NCBI GenBank assembly: GCA_017448795.1 | Contig: JAFSKV010000021.1 | Location: forward strand, 1-64,000 | Length of the DNA stretch: 64,000 nt | From: Synergistaceae bacterium | GTDB taxonomy: Bacteria > Synergistota > Synergistia > Synergistales > Aminobacteriaceae | Reading direction: 5' to 3' | Part shown: positions 8,068 to 17,177 of the stretch, in pieces | Position numbering within the stretch: the stretch's first letter is position 1 | Layout: each line of letters starts with the position of its first letter | Program-made: the position numbers and the translations under genes | The notes under the pieces: model-generated | Database searches by the model: none | The model's input: the letters and a program-made list of their open reading frames with translations, nothing else | What the model was told of the DNA's origin: nothing

Positions 8068-9066
8068 TCAAACGATGTACTTCTTGAGGACGGGAATGTG
8101 ATTCAAGATTGCGGATATGGTGAACGAAATCACGAACACAATCGCCGCAATCACCGGGATTGATATTACCGGGCAGAAAGTCAGCGAGTGAAGCCCCATC
8201 TTCCCCAGCAGGTTAATCACAGCGGCATGAACCAGATATGCCCCAAAGGAGTACTGCGACAGTTGACGGATGAATCTCACCGGGAAATTCAGCTTCTCAC
8301 GGAAGAACACGAACACTGCCACTGCCTCGCACAGAGTCGTAACAGTGAGGTTGCCGTAGAATATCGAGCTGGGCGAGTCCTGAGCGAGTGATACTGCTGA
8401 CGAAAGGATGACGCACACAATAACGCTCACAACCCCGGCGGCATATATCACGCGTTCGGCCCTGCGTGAAATCTTCGCGGTGCTGAGGAAGTAGCCGAGC
8501 AGGAAATATCCCGTGAACCCTCCCACAAACTCAAGCATAGGCATCCCGGCCAGCTTCCCCGCAAACTTCCCGTATTCCTCCGAGAACAGCGAGATGATTT
8601 CAACAGTCTCAGGCAGAACGAACGCGAACACAAACGACATCACCAGAAAGTATTTCGTCAGCGTCCCGGACTCAGCAATCTTCCTCATGAACGGCACAAC
8701 CGCATACAGCCCGGCGATCATCCACAGGAACCACATGTGATAATACCCCGTCAGGAACTGCGCAAACGCCTTCAGCGCGTCCCCGTTCTTCACGTAAGCC
8801 CGGCAGGCGTACACCAGCGACCAGAACACAAACGCCGTGAATATCCTGAATATGTACTTGGTGTAGATTTTCTTGGCGGGAATGTCTTTGCTTGGACTGA
8901 GGAACAATGCACCGCTCATCATAACGAACGCAGGGACTGCCCAGCGCACTAAGCCCCCGTGCCAGAAATTCATTGCCTGCCATTGCGATGTGTACACGTC
9001 CGTTGTGTACCAGTTCTGCGCCGCCACATGAAGCACCATCACCGCAAACGCTCCCGTTACCCGCAA
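8068..9066 (-). CDS. Acyltransferase 3 family membrane O-acyltransferase (candidate phase-variable gene)
   Basis: A multi-pass membrane protein of the acyltransferase 3 family (OatA/WecH type), which transfers acetyl or other acyl groups to surface polysaccharides. Visible are about ten hydrophobic segments, the early LRVTGAFAVMVLHV segment with the conserved Arg and His, and YYHMWFLW. The frame given begins at an internal TTG, but family members normally have a few residues before this Arg. In-frame codons upstream (YCFDF, then seven 7-bp repeats) continue the homology-like N-terminus. The best start, ATG at 9142 with GATGAGG eight bases upstream, is out of frame by one base; loss of one repeat unit would join it. 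In the present sequence the gene is therefore probably off or poorly translated. It lies 43 bases after the AsmA-like gene on the same strand. Confidence 0.8.
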   Translation of the reverse strand: MRVTGAFAVMVLHVAAQNWYTTDVYTSQWQAMNFWHGGLVRWAVPAFVMMSGALFLSPSKDIPAKKIYTKYIFRIFTAFVFWSLVYACRAYVKNGDALKAFAQFLTGYYHMWFLWMIAGLYAVVPFMRKIAESGTLTKYFLVMSFVFAFVLPETVEIISLFSEEYGKFAGKLAGMPMLEFVGGFTGYFLLGYFLSTAKISRRAERVIYAAGVVSVIVCVILSSAVSLAQDSPSSIFYGNLTVTTLCEAVAVFVFFREKLNFPVRFIRQLSQYSFGAYLVHAAVINLLGKMGLHSLTFCPVISIPVIAAIVFVISFTISAILNHIPVLKKYIV

Positions 9067-9082
9067 AAAGTCAAAACAGTAG

Positions 9083-9131
9083 GCTCTCTGCTCTCTGCTC
9101 TCTGTTCTCTGCTCTCTGCTCTCTGCTCTCT
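9083..9131. repeat. Seven tandem 7-bp repeats (GCTCTCT) at the acyltransferase 5' end
   Basis: Seven consecutive heptamers occupy 9083-9131. Six are GCTCTCT and the fourth is GTTCTCT. Seven is not a multiple of three, so each unit gained or lost shifts the reading frame. On the minus strand they lie between the ATG at 9142 and the conserved N-terminus of the acyltransferase. Reading from that ATG now gives a 23-codon peptide ending at TGA; with six units (or nine) the frame runs into the enzyme. Confidence 0.9.
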
Positions 9132-9184
9132 GCTATTATCATTATGTGCGCCTCATCAAAATTTCAAGGGTAATATCCCCTATC

Positions 9185-12100
9185 TTACATGCCGATGTTG
9201 AACAGGTTGTCTATCAGCTGCTGCTTGAACTGGTCGCCGGGACTCTCATCTTCCGCACTAGGCGCGCCCTTGCCTACTGGGACTTTGATGCTCATCTTGA
9301 ACTGGACGGAGTCCTTCTGCTTCTCCTCTTCCCCGTTGAGAATGTCAATCGGCAGGAAATCCTCAATCGGCTTCGTGACCTTCAGGTCTCTTAGCTGCGG
9401 CTCAAACGGTGAGTTGGCAAGCGTGAAGGAAACGTTCTGGAAATCCCGCCGCTTTATCCCCATCACACGGCTGGCAGCATCACGAAGGACATTCCTTGCA
9501 AGGCTTCCTGTCATGTACTGGAAAACTCCCTTCATCGCCCCTAAAAGCTGGTCAAGAATCTTCAGGTCAAACCTTCCGTCGCAAAGAAGCCTCATTCCCT
9601 TTCCTGGCAGACCGCAAGCCCCGTTGATCGTGAAGTACCTGTACAGAGGCTCATCAAAACCTGCCCTTGCTCCTGTGCCTGGGTTGAGGAACAGGTCTTT
9701 TCCATCCCAGAAGAATGACCCGCTTATCTTCTCGAACGTTATCTTTCCTGTAGGCGTTATAGTCTCAAGAGCTTTCACCTTCTGCAGGCAACCCTTGCTT
9801 GTCGAAAATTTCCCGTCAGCAAAGCTCAGGTTCATTCCGACGGCGGAGCTTCCCTTCATGCTAACGGCGGCATCGACAGTCCCCACAAGCTCGCCTTCTG
9901 GCATAAAGGGCTGTGCGAGCTTCCCGAAATCTATGTGCGAGGCCTTCACGTCCCCGTGCCACTCGGTTTTGCCGTCCTTCATGTCCGCCTCGAAGGATGT
10001 CCTGACAGTTCCGCCGCTTATTACCGCTTTGCCGTTTGTCATCTGCACCCTGCCCTTGTCAGCCAGATACTTGACGGGAAGGTTGATGTCCGTGATTCTT
10101 ATCTTGTCCAGTATGGTTATGCCGTCAGATTTCGCGTTCACGACAATAGGAGAACCTAGCTTTGTGTTTCCGTGAACGTGGGCGATGACATGACCCTTGA
10201 CGATTCCGGCCATGTCGGGCAGCTGTGTCTCAATTGCGCTGTCAATGTCGAGGGGCTTCGTGTCAACCGTGTAATATATCCCGTCAGGCTTCATCTGAAT
10301 GTCTATGTCTGACTCAGGCTTGAAGTTGTTGATGCGCGCGCCTGCCTTCATGACAAAGTGATTAGGGCTTGGTGAGCTCACGCTTAGGGCGATGTCATGT
10401 ATCTCGGACTTCTGGTAAAGCACGGGCTTGGTGAGCTTTAGGCTTGCTGTAGGCTGGTACAGCGGCCCGGTTACGCTGGCTTTCGCGTCAATCACGCCTT
10501 CAACGGGGGCTTTCTGCATAAAGTTCTTCAGGAGCTTCTTCAGGTCGAGGTGCTTGACGTTTGCCTGAATATTGACTGCACTGGCCATGATGTCCTTCAT
10601 GTTGGGTAAAATATTTCCGCTGCCGATGATTTCCGCGCCGTTCACAGTCGCGCTGACCTTCCTTATATTTACCTGCTTCATGTTCCCGTCAGCCTCGATT
10701 GAAACGCCCGGCACGTCCACAAACCCGGCGGCCTTTATGTTCTTTGCGGTGAGTTTTGCGGCAAGCTGTGAGAGCGTCATATTGCCCCTTGCTGTGATGC
10801 TGGCTGATCCTATGCTGGCGGCATTTCCGGCTTTAACACTGTCGGCGTTGAGATTGGCGGATATGGCGGCTGTACTGAGGCTGCCTTTGATTGCCGCGCT
10901 TCCTTTCACTCTTCCTGATACCGGCATGGATTTATCTTGCAGTTTCAGGGCTGTCATGAGCTGAGCGAGATTCAGGCCGGGAGTAGATGCCGTTATGTCG
11001 AGTACGGGGTTGTTCATGCTTCGGAGATTAACTGTGCCTTTCGCGTTCAGGTTTCCGCCGGGAAGAGATGCTTTCGCCCCGTTGATGCTGAGTATTCCAC
11101 CCTTGAATGAGACGGGTATATCAGCGTCCCCGAATCTCATGGCCTGAAATCCCGTGTTTCTTGCTGACAGTGAGGCGTTGGCTGTTATGGCGTTGATGTC
11201 TGTGAACCTGCCGGAAGCGTCAGCCTTCAGTGAATATTTCCCGGAAATGTCCTGAAGTCCGGGAATAAATTTCAGCTCCAAGTTGCGCACGTCAGCATCA
11301 GCCCGGAAAGTTGAGTCGCCTAGGTTTGCCGTTGCGTTGAGATTCGCCGAGCCGCTGGGGAATGTTGCCTTTGCGCTGCGGATGGTCAGGATGTTGTCCC
11401 GGAATGTTACGGGGATTTCGGCGTTCCCGATGTTTATCCCGGTGTAGCCTGCGTTTTGCGCCGTCAGGAGAGCGTCGGCTTTGATGGCCTTGGTGTCGTT
11501 GAAGCTGCCGGAAGCCTCAGCCCTGAGAGAGTATGCGCCCTTTATCCCTTTCAGCTGTGGGATGAATCGCAGATCAAGATTCCTAGCGTCAGCATTTGCA
11601 GAAAATCTCCCGGTAACAATATCCGCTTCAGCCTTGAGAGCCGCCGAGCTTCCCGGAAATCTCACGCTTGCGTCCGGGATTTTCACGACTCCCCCGGCCA
11701 GGCTCACCGGGATTTCCGCGTTTCCTCCCTTGATGCCCGCTGATGAGAGCCCTGCGTTCCTTGCCGTCAGCAGTGCTTCAGCAACGATGCTCTTGATGTC
11801 GGTGAAATTGCCTGACGCGGCGGCCTTTAGGCTGTACGAGCCTGACACGTCCCGGAGCATGGGGGCATTGCGGGGTTCTATGTTGTTCGCGTCAGCTTTG
11901 GCCGAAAATGTCCCGCTGTCCAAATCCGCATTCCCGGAGGCCGTGATTCTCCCCCGCCCGAAATTCGCAGTGAACCCGGAAAGTTCCGCCCTGTTCGCGC
12001 TTGGGTCATACTCCGCCTCAGCGTCAAGCCCGGTCAGTGTTACGCCATACGCGCCCAGAAGGTCAGATGTGAGCTTTGCTGTTACTCTGAGAGCCTCAGA

Positions 12101-13558
12101 TACTTTCACGCGGGCCGTGATTTTTCCCTGCGGCTTCTCTACAACGCCTGAGAGCTGGGGAACTGCCCTCACAAGCGACGGAATATCAAGGTTCACTACT
12201 GACACAACGACTCCGTCAGGCTTCACATTCCCTTCCTGGTCTGTCACTGCTCCTCCCCTCGCGAAAAGTTTTCCCCCGAATGCCTTTCCTCCAAGCGAAA
12301 TCTGCGGGACATGGCCGGGTGTGAGGCTAACATTCGCTGTGATGTTCTCGGCCGTGTTTATGCCCATAGCTGAGACTGAAGGAATGTCGGCTTTCAGGCT
12401 GGCTCTTGTGCGCTGAAAGATGTCCTGCATTATGTCGCTTGTGATCTGCGTGTCAGCGTCAAATTTCACGTAACCCCCCTCGCCTTTGAGTCCCGCTTCA
12501 GGCGCGAGCATCGCTCCGATTTCCGTCAATGATATGTTCTTGCCCTCGCCTTTCGCCGTGAATCTCATGGCCTCAATATCCCCCGACGCGCTGAGAGTGA
12601 ATCCCGCCGCCTTAGTCGTGAGCGAAGCATCATCAAGCGTGAAATTCCTCCTGCCGTCCCACGTGAAAGGAAGCCGGAAATTCAGCGGTATATCCATGAC
12701 TTCAGCTCTGGGCATTGAGAGAACGCCGGAAGCCGCTATACTGCCGTCATCATCATTGGCTTTTGCGGAAATCTTCGCGTCAGCGCGGCCTGTTGCTTTC
12801 ACTCCGGCGGGGGCAAATTGCATGAAGTCATCAAGCTGTAACGCGCTCAGGAATAATTTTGCGTCAAGAGGCTGGATTTTCCCGGTGAATTTTCCCGTCC
12901 CCTTCGCGCCTATTCGTATGTCTGACGAGATTATTTCTGCTGACGGGAGATTGATGCTTGCTTTTGCTGACAGGGGAAGCGTTTTGCCGCTTGAGACAAT
13001 TTGCGCGTCAAGAAGGAATTTCCCGGCCTCGTCGAGAGTCAGCGCGGAAAGTTCCAGGTTAGCGAACTGAGTCCCGAAATGAACATCACTCACTGAAATG
13101 TGCGAGGGATTGAGCCTGAGATTCATGGGCGGGGTTATGGGCTGGGGCTTGTCCTCTGGTGACGCGGGGAAAAGTGAAGCTATCTTCATTACGCTGTCAA
13201 GGTCTGTGCTGACTCCGTGAACGTTAAGAGACCTGACGAAGGGGATGCCGTCCATTCCTGAGAGGGCCAGATCCCAGTCGGGGCTGACTGAAGCATGACG
13301 GAGAAGAGCGAGAGTCTCATCGCCGGAAATCACGCGCAGGCCGTCAAGAGTGTAGCCGTTTCTGAGAGAGCCTTCAACGCTTTCAACTTCGATTTTCGCG
13401 GGGTAAAGGAAGAAGCTGCCTGCTCTTTCCGCAAGGGGCCTGACGAGCCACGAACCTGTGTCGAACCAGAAGAGAGCCGCTCCCGCCGCAATTGTTATCA
13501 GTGATGTATAGACGAGAAATTTTATGAGCGATCCTACAAAACGCAAGATGAACTTCAC
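9185..13558 (-). CDS. AsmA/TamB-like outer-membrane biogenesis protein
   Basis: A 1457-residue protein with one N-terminal membrane segment (about residues 12-32, FLVYTSLITIAAGAALFW) and a long beta-rich periplasmic region, the layout of AsmA/TamB-type proteins that bridge the envelope and are implicated in phospholipid transport or outer-membrane assembly. Three copies of a segment of about 100 residues, each carrying a YSL-A-ASG-F-D pattern, repeat with a period near 300 bases between about 11.1 and 12.0 kb. The C-terminus has a FKMSIKVPVGKG segment reminiscent of a TamB/DUF748 end. The start is GTG 13558 by position; its ribosome site is weak. The presence of this gene indicates a diderm cell. 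Confidence 0.8.
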   Translation of the reverse strand: MKFILRFVGSLIKFLVYTSLITIAAGAALFWFDTGSWLVRPLAERAGSFFLYPAKIEVESVEGSLRNGYTLDGLRVISGDETLALLRHASVSPDWDLALSGMDGIPFVRSLNVHGVSTDLDSVMKIASLFPASPEDKPQPITPPMNLRLNPSHISVSDVHFGTQFANLELSALTLDEAGKFLLDAQIVSSGKTLPLSAKASINLPSAEIISSDIRIGAKGTGKFTGKIQPLDAKLFLSALQLDDFMQFAPAGVKATGRADAKISAKANDDDGSIAASGVLSMPRAEVMDIPLNFRLPFTWDGRRNFTLDDASLTTKAAGFTLSASGDIEAMRFTAKGEGKNISLTEIGAMLAPEAGLKGEGGYVKFDADTQITSDIMQDIFQRTRASLKADIPSVSAMGINTAENITANVSLTPGHVPQISLGGKAFGGKLFARGGAVTDQEGNVKPDGVVVSVVNLDIPSLVRAVPQLSGVVEKPQGKITARVKVSEALRVTAKLTSDLLGAYGVTLTGLDAEAEYDPSANRAELSGFTANFGRGRITASGNADLDSGTFSAKADANNIEPRNAPMLRDVSGSYSLKAAASGNFTDIKSIVAEALLTARNAGLSSAGIKGGNAEIPVSLAGGVVKIPDASVRFPGSSAALKAEADIVTGRFSANADARNLDLRFIPQLKGIKGAYSLRAEASGSFNDTKAIKADALLTAQNAGYTGINIGNAEIPVTFRDNILTIRSAKATFPSGSANLNATANLGDSTFRADADVRNLELKFIPGLQDISGKYSLKADASGRFTDINAITANASLSARNTGFQAMRFGDADIPVSFKGGILSINGAKASLPGGNLNAKGTVNLRSMNNPVLDITASTPGLNLAQLMTALKLQDKSMPVSGRVKGSAAIKGSLSTAAISANLNADSVKAGNAASIGSASITARGNMTLSQLAAKLTAKNIKAAGFVDVPGVSIEADGNMKQVNIRKVSATVNGAEIIGSGNILPNMKDIMASAVNIQANVKHLDLKKLLKNFMQKAPVEGVIDAKASVTGPLYQPTASLKLTKPVLYQKSEIHDIALSVSSPSPNHFVMKAGARINNFKPESDIDIQMKPDGIYYTVDTKPLDIDSAIETQLPDMAGIVKGHVIAHVHGNTKLGSPIVVNAKSDGITILDKIRITDINLPVKYLADKGRVQMTNGKAVISGGTVRTSFEADMKDGKTEWHGDVKASHIDFGKLAQPFMPEGELVGTVDAAVSMKGSSAVGMNLSFADGKFSTSKGCLQKVKALETITPTGKITFEKISGSFFWDGKDLFLNPGTGARAGFDEPLYRYFTINGACGLPGKGMRLLCDGRFDLKILDQLLGAMKGVFQYMTGSLARNVLRDAASRVMGIKRRDFQNVSFTLANSPFEPQLRDLKVTKPIEDFLPIDILNGEEEKQKDSVQFKMSIKVPVGKGAPSAEDESPGDQFKQQLIDNLFNIGM

Positions 13559-13637
13559 TTCCCGGAAAAATTTTCATTAATTATATTCTAAATTTTGTGA
13601 TATAAATTACGCTGTTCAAAAATTGTAATTGGGGGTA
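13559..13637. promoter_or_regulatory. Divergent AT-rich promoter region between AsmA-like gene and topA
   Basis: A 79-base, strongly AT-rich gap between divergent genes. TATAAT-like boxes occur on both strands (around 13570-13580 for the AsmA-like gene, TATAAA near 13601 for topA), but no complete consensus pair stands out. Confidence 0.4.
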
Positions 13638-15929
13638 ATGAAGATTTCACCTGTAACAGAAACAGCCTCACCTGTCCAGGAAGAGGCCGGGAAGAAAACA
13701 TCAAGAGCGGTAAAGGCCAAAGCATCATCAGCCAAGAAAGCCCCCGCAAAATCCACGAAGACCGCCAAGCCTGCATCATCTTCAAAGAAAACGCCCGCAC
13801 GCAAATCACCCGCTAAATCACCCGCGGAAGGACGCACTCTAGTAATCGTAGAATCCCCGTCAAAAGCCGCGACACTCTCTAACATGCTCGGAAGGGGCTA
13901 CGTCGTCAGATCCAGCAAGGGACACATGAAGGATCTTCCCAAAAGCCGGATGGCCATCGACATCGAAAACGGTTTCACGCCCGAATACATCTTGGTGAAG
14001 GGAAAGGCAGCCCTCAAGAATGAGCTGCTCAAACTGGCCTCGTCAGCAAAAAGCATCCTTCTTGCCTCTGACCCTGACAGAGAGGGTGAAGCGATCGCTT
14101 GGCATCTGGCCGACATTTTAGGGGTCAGCCTTGCCGAGAAATGCCGCGTGAGATTCTACGAGATAACCGAGAACGCCGTGAAGCTTGCCGTGCAGAACCC
14201 GGACTATATCGACATCAACAAGGTAGACGCGCAGCAGGCCAGAAGGATTCTGGACCGCCTTGTAGGTTACACGCTGAGCCCTCTCCTGTGGAAGAAAATA
14301 CGTTACGGCTTGTCGGCGGGGCGTGTGCAGTCTGTCGCGCTTAACCTTATATGCGGGCGGGAGCGCGAGATCATGGCGTTTGTCCCTGACCCGTATTATG
14401 TGATAACGGCTCTTGCTGACAACGGCGGGAGGCACTACGAGTTACGCGCCTGCAAGCTGGACGGGAAATCGCTTATGAAAGGCAGCCTTCCCCTCCTCAT
14501 AAGCACGTCGGAGAAAGCTCAGGAGATTATTGCGGAAATCAGGAGCAACCCGCTTGTTGCTGACGATTTCAAGTCCAAGAACAGCAGCCATTCAGCTCCC
14601 GCCCCGTTCAGGACGAGCACTCTTCAGCAGGAAGCATCAAGGAAGCTGTCATTTGTCCCGGCTCACACGATGAGAATAGCGCAGGCATTGTATGAGGGGC
14701 TGAACATTCCGGGACGCGGCCATGTAGGACTCATTACATACATGAGGACTGACAGCCTGAGAATCTCGGACGAGGCTTTAGCGTCATGCCGTGAATATAT
14801 TTCAGCCAACTACAGCAAGGATTATCTCCCGGAAAAACCCAACGTTTACGGCTCATCAAGCAAGGCAAAAATCCAAGACGCTCACGAAGCCATAAGACCG
14901 ACAGACATCACATTAACGCCCGAATCCCTCGCAGGCATACTCACTCCCGAACAGCTCAAACTATACTCGCTCATATGGAGACGCTTCACAGCAAGCCAGA
15001 TGACCCCGGCAGTAACAGCAAAGTCAACCCTCAAAGCAAACGCAGGCCGTGTAACCCTCAAGCAGGAAGGCGAGACTCTCGTGTTTGACGGATGGAGCAT
15101 TCTTTGGCCGCTCGACATGAAGGGCAGCGAGCTCGCGAAAATTTCAGCGGGTGAAATCCTGACGCTTTCAGACGTTCAGAGCGAAAAGAAGTACACAAAG
15201 CCCCCCGCAAGATATTCTGAAGCCGGGCTGATTAAGACGCTTGAAGAAAACGGGGTAGGCCGTCCTTCTACATATGCCACGATTGCCGGGACACTTGAAT
15301 CGCGGGGCTACATCGAGAAGAACGAGGAGAGGAGATTTTTTCCGACATCTCTGGGAATGACGGTTGACGATTTCCTTGCGCAGTATTTCAACCGCAAAGA
15401 TTTATCCTCGATTGTTGACGCGGGATTTACTGCCCAGATGGAGAAGGAGCTTGACGAGATAGAGGAGGCGGCGAGGAAGTGGCTTGATGTCGTCGGGGAG
15501 TTCTGGGGGGAGTTTTCCGCTACCCTGAGTGAGGCGGAAGAAGCTCCGAGAGTCCCCCTGCCTGAGCCTGAACCAATCGGTGAAGCCTGCCCGGAATGCG
15601 GCCATGACTTGGTGAAGAAGCGCGGACGTTTCGGCGAGTTCATAGCCTGCTCGAATTACCCGGAATGCAGGTATACCCGCCCTATTCTGGACAAGATAGG
15701 CGTTGTCTGTCCGAAATGCGGCGAGGGTGAAATCGTCAAACGCAAGAGCAAGAAGGGACGGACATTCTACGGTTGTTCGCGCTACCCTGAATGTGATTAT
15801 GTCGCGTGGAACAGGCCTGCCGGAGAGAAGTGCCCGGAATGCGGCGAAGATTTGTACGTCAGAGGCTCAACGGTATTCTGCGCAAAGTGCAAGTACAAAG
15901 CCGAATCTGACTCCGCCGTGAACGAGTGA
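13638..15929 (+). CDS. topA: DNA topoisomerase I
   Basis: A 763-residue type IA topoisomerase that relaxes negative supercoils. The TOPRIM domain begins at TLVIVESPSKA and includes the DPDREGEAIAWHL acidic motif. The active-site Tyr is in GLITYMRTDSLR. Three C-terminal four-Cys zinc ribbons are present (CPECGH...CSNYPEC, CPKCGE...CSRYPEC, CPECGE...CAKC). Unusually, the N-terminus carries about 65 residues rich in Lys, Ala and Pro (AKSTKTAKPASSSKKTPA-type), like a histone H1 tail. The start is uncertain: ATG 13638 has GGGGG very close upstream, and TTG 13629 is also possible. Confidence 0.96.
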   Translation: MKISPVTETASPVQEEAGKKTSRAVKAKASSAKKAPAKSTKTAKPASSSKKTPARKSPAKSPAEGRTLVIVESPSKAATLSNMLGRGYVVRSSKGHMKDLPKSRMAIDIENGFTPEYILVKGKAALKNELLKLASSAKSILLASDPDREGEAIAWHLADILGVSLAEKCRVRFYEITENAVKLAVQNPDYIDINKVDAQQARRILDRLVGYTLSPLLWKKIRYGLSAGRVQSVALNLICGREREIMAFVPDPYYVITALADNGGRHYELRACKLDGKSLMKGSLPLLISTSEKAQEIIAEIRSNPLVADDFKSKNSSHSAPAPFRTSTLQQEASRKLSFVPAHTMRIAQALYEGLNIPGRGHVGLITYMRTDSLRISDEALASCREYISANYSKDYLPEKPNVYGSSSKAKIQDAHEAIRPTDITLTPESLAGILTPEQLKLYSLIWRRFTASQMTPAVTAKSTLKANAGRVTLKQEGETLVFDGWSILWPLDMKGSELAKISAGEILTLSDVQSEKKYTKPPARYSEAGLIKTLEENGVGRPSTYATIAGTLESRGYIEKNEERRFFPTSLGMTVDDFLAQYFNRKDLSSIVDAGFTAQMEKELDEIEEAARKWLDVVGEFWGEFSATLSEAEEAPRVPLPEPEPIGEACPECGHDLVKKRGRFGEFIACSNYPECRYTRPILDKIGVVCPKCGEGEIVKRKSKKGRTFYGCSRYPECDYVAWNRPAGEKCPECGEDLYVRGSTVFCAKCKYKAESDSAVNE

Positions 15930-15934
15930 GACAG

Positions 15935-15969
15935 AAAAATTCCCCTCCTGAGCCCGGTTCAAGAGGGGA
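15935..15969 (-). terminator. Terminator between convergent topA and rsfS
   Basis: Stem TCCCCTC (15941-15947) / GAGGGGA (15963-15969). Read on the minus strand it ends in a T run (A run 15935-15939 on the plus strand), so it terminates the eda-rsfS transcript and may also stop topA. Confidence 0.8.
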
Positions 15970-15975
15970 TAAACT

Positions 15976-16287
15976 TTATTCCTCCCAGAGTCTTTCCAGC
16001 CTGTAGAAGTCGCGCCCCTTGCGGCTGAAAACGTGTACTACAACATCCCCGCCGTCAAGAAGCCTCCAGTTCAGGCTATGCTCGCCTTCAACCCTGCATT
16101 TTCTGCCGGACTTTGCGAGAATCTCTTCGGCTGTCTCAGCAAGAGTCTTCATGTGAGTCTCAGAATTTCCCGTAACAAGAACAAAAGCATCCGCAAGCCC
16201 TCCCCTGTCCTTCAGGTCAAGCGTGATAATGTCCTCGCCGCTCTTTGCGTCAAGCGATGATGTGATTTCGCTGATTATGTCCTGCAT
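15976..16287 (-). CDS. rsfS: Ribosome silencing factor RsfS
   Basis: A 103-residue RsfS/Iojap/YbeB protein that binds ribosomal protein uL14 and blocks 50S-30S joining when nutrients fall. Conserved segments are visible: ITLDLKDRGGLADAFVLVTG near residue 20-40, GEHSLNWRLLDGGDVVVHVF and the FYRLERLW end. Length is normal. It follows the aldolase gene by six bases on the same strand, so the two are probably one operon. Confidence 0.94.
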   Translation of the reverse strand: MQDIISEITSSLDAKSGEDIITLDLKDRGGLADAFVLVTGNSETHMKTLAETAEEILAKSGRKCRVEGEHSLNWRLLDGGDVVVHVFSRKGRDFYRLERLWEE

Positions 16288-16293
16288 TGCCGC

Positions 16294-16926
16294 TCACTTC
16301 CTTATGTTCCTGACGATTGAAGCCGCTTCTTTCACGAGGGATTTAATCCTTTCCCATTCACCTGAGGCTGTCAGCTTTCTTTTTGCTGCCCAAGTTCCCC
16401 CGCAGGCAATCACTTTGTCATAAGCGAGATAATCCTTCAGGTTTTTGGCACTGATTCCGCCTTTGGGCATAAAGCGGATGTCAATGTATTCTGACGCGAG
16501 GGCCTTAATCGTCGCGAGGCCTCCTGCCTGTTCCGCCGGGAAAAATCTCACGACCTTGAGGCCTAATTCGATTGCCTGCTCAATCTCGCTGGCTGTCTGC
16601 ACTCCAGGTATAACGGGAATGAAGCTGTCTATGCAGTACTGTACTACTTTGGGATTAAGGCCGGGTGAAACGATGAATTTTGCTCCGGCGTTCATGGCCT
16701 GGTCAGCCTGCTCAGTGGTGAGGATCGTCCCGGCTCCTACGAGCATGTCAGGAAATTCACGGGTCATTATGCGGATTGTTTCTTCTGCGGCGGGTGTCCT
16801 GAACGCGATTTCTGCGCAGGGGATGCCGTTACCGCACAAAATTTCCGCTAGGGGCGCAGCGTCTTTAGAGTCGTCCAGAATTATCACAGGCACTACTCCG
16901 ATTCTGCTGAACTGTTCGAATATCAT
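16294..16926 (-). CDS. KDPG/KHG aldolase-like protein with Arg at the Schiff-base position
   Basis: A class I aldolase of the Eda family (2-keto-3-deoxy-6-phosphogluconate and 4-hydroxy-2-oxoglutarate aldolase). The fold landmarks are present: EIAFRT with the catalytic Glu, GAGTILT, SPGLNPKVV, IPVIPGVQT and MPKGGIS. The lysine that forms the Schiff base in the family (the Lys in the KFFPAE motif, K133 in E. coli Eda) is Arg here: the protein reads LKVVRFFPAEQ, codon AGA. Either another lysine serves, or this is not a classical class I aldolase. Three ATGs are clustered; 16926 has the best ribosome-site spacing, and 16938 is the longest form. Confidence 0.85.
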   Translation of the reverse strand: MIFEQFSRIGVVPVIILDDSKDAAPLAEILCGNGIPCAEIAFRTPAAEETIRIMTREFPDMLVGAGTILTTEQADQAMNAGAKFIVSPGLNPKVVQYCIDSFIPVIPGVQTASEIEQAIELGLKVVRFFPAEQAGGLATIKALASEYIDIRFMPKGGISAKNLKDYLAYDKVIACGGTWAAKRKLTASGEWERIKSLVKEAASIVRNIRK

Positions 16927-17015
16927 TCCGAGCATCATCTCCTTCTTGGTTTTGGGAATATTATAGTTGAGATTAAACTAATATTCGCGCATTACGTGAG
17001 AGATTATCAGCAGGG

Positions 17016-17044
17016 TTGACAGAATCAAATTTCAGTATTATTAT
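17016..17044 (+). promoter_or_regulatory. Sigma-70-type promoter upstream of the ArdC-like gene
   Basis: TTGACA at 17016-17021, 17-base spacer, TATTAT at 17039-17044. The transcript would have a leader of about 125 bases before the TTG start at 17178. Confidence 0.65.
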
Positions 17045-17177
17045 GCATACCCCAATTCAGCCAATTAATTCCACACATTGACAAACAATACTGTAAGGGG
17101 ATTTTCGCGTCCTCTGGATTTTTTGTGCTCACCAGTATTCAGACTAGGCATCATTTGACACTCACAGGAGGCATATT

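Noticed and set aside
9083-9131. CRISPR array
   Set aside because: The units are 7 bp and directly contiguous, with no spacers; no cas gene is in the window.
9189-12416. Long plus-strand open frames (up to 328 residues) across the AsmA-like gene
   Set aside because: They are antisense shadows of a 4.4-kb gene with clear protein features; their translations show no domain, ribosome site or start context.
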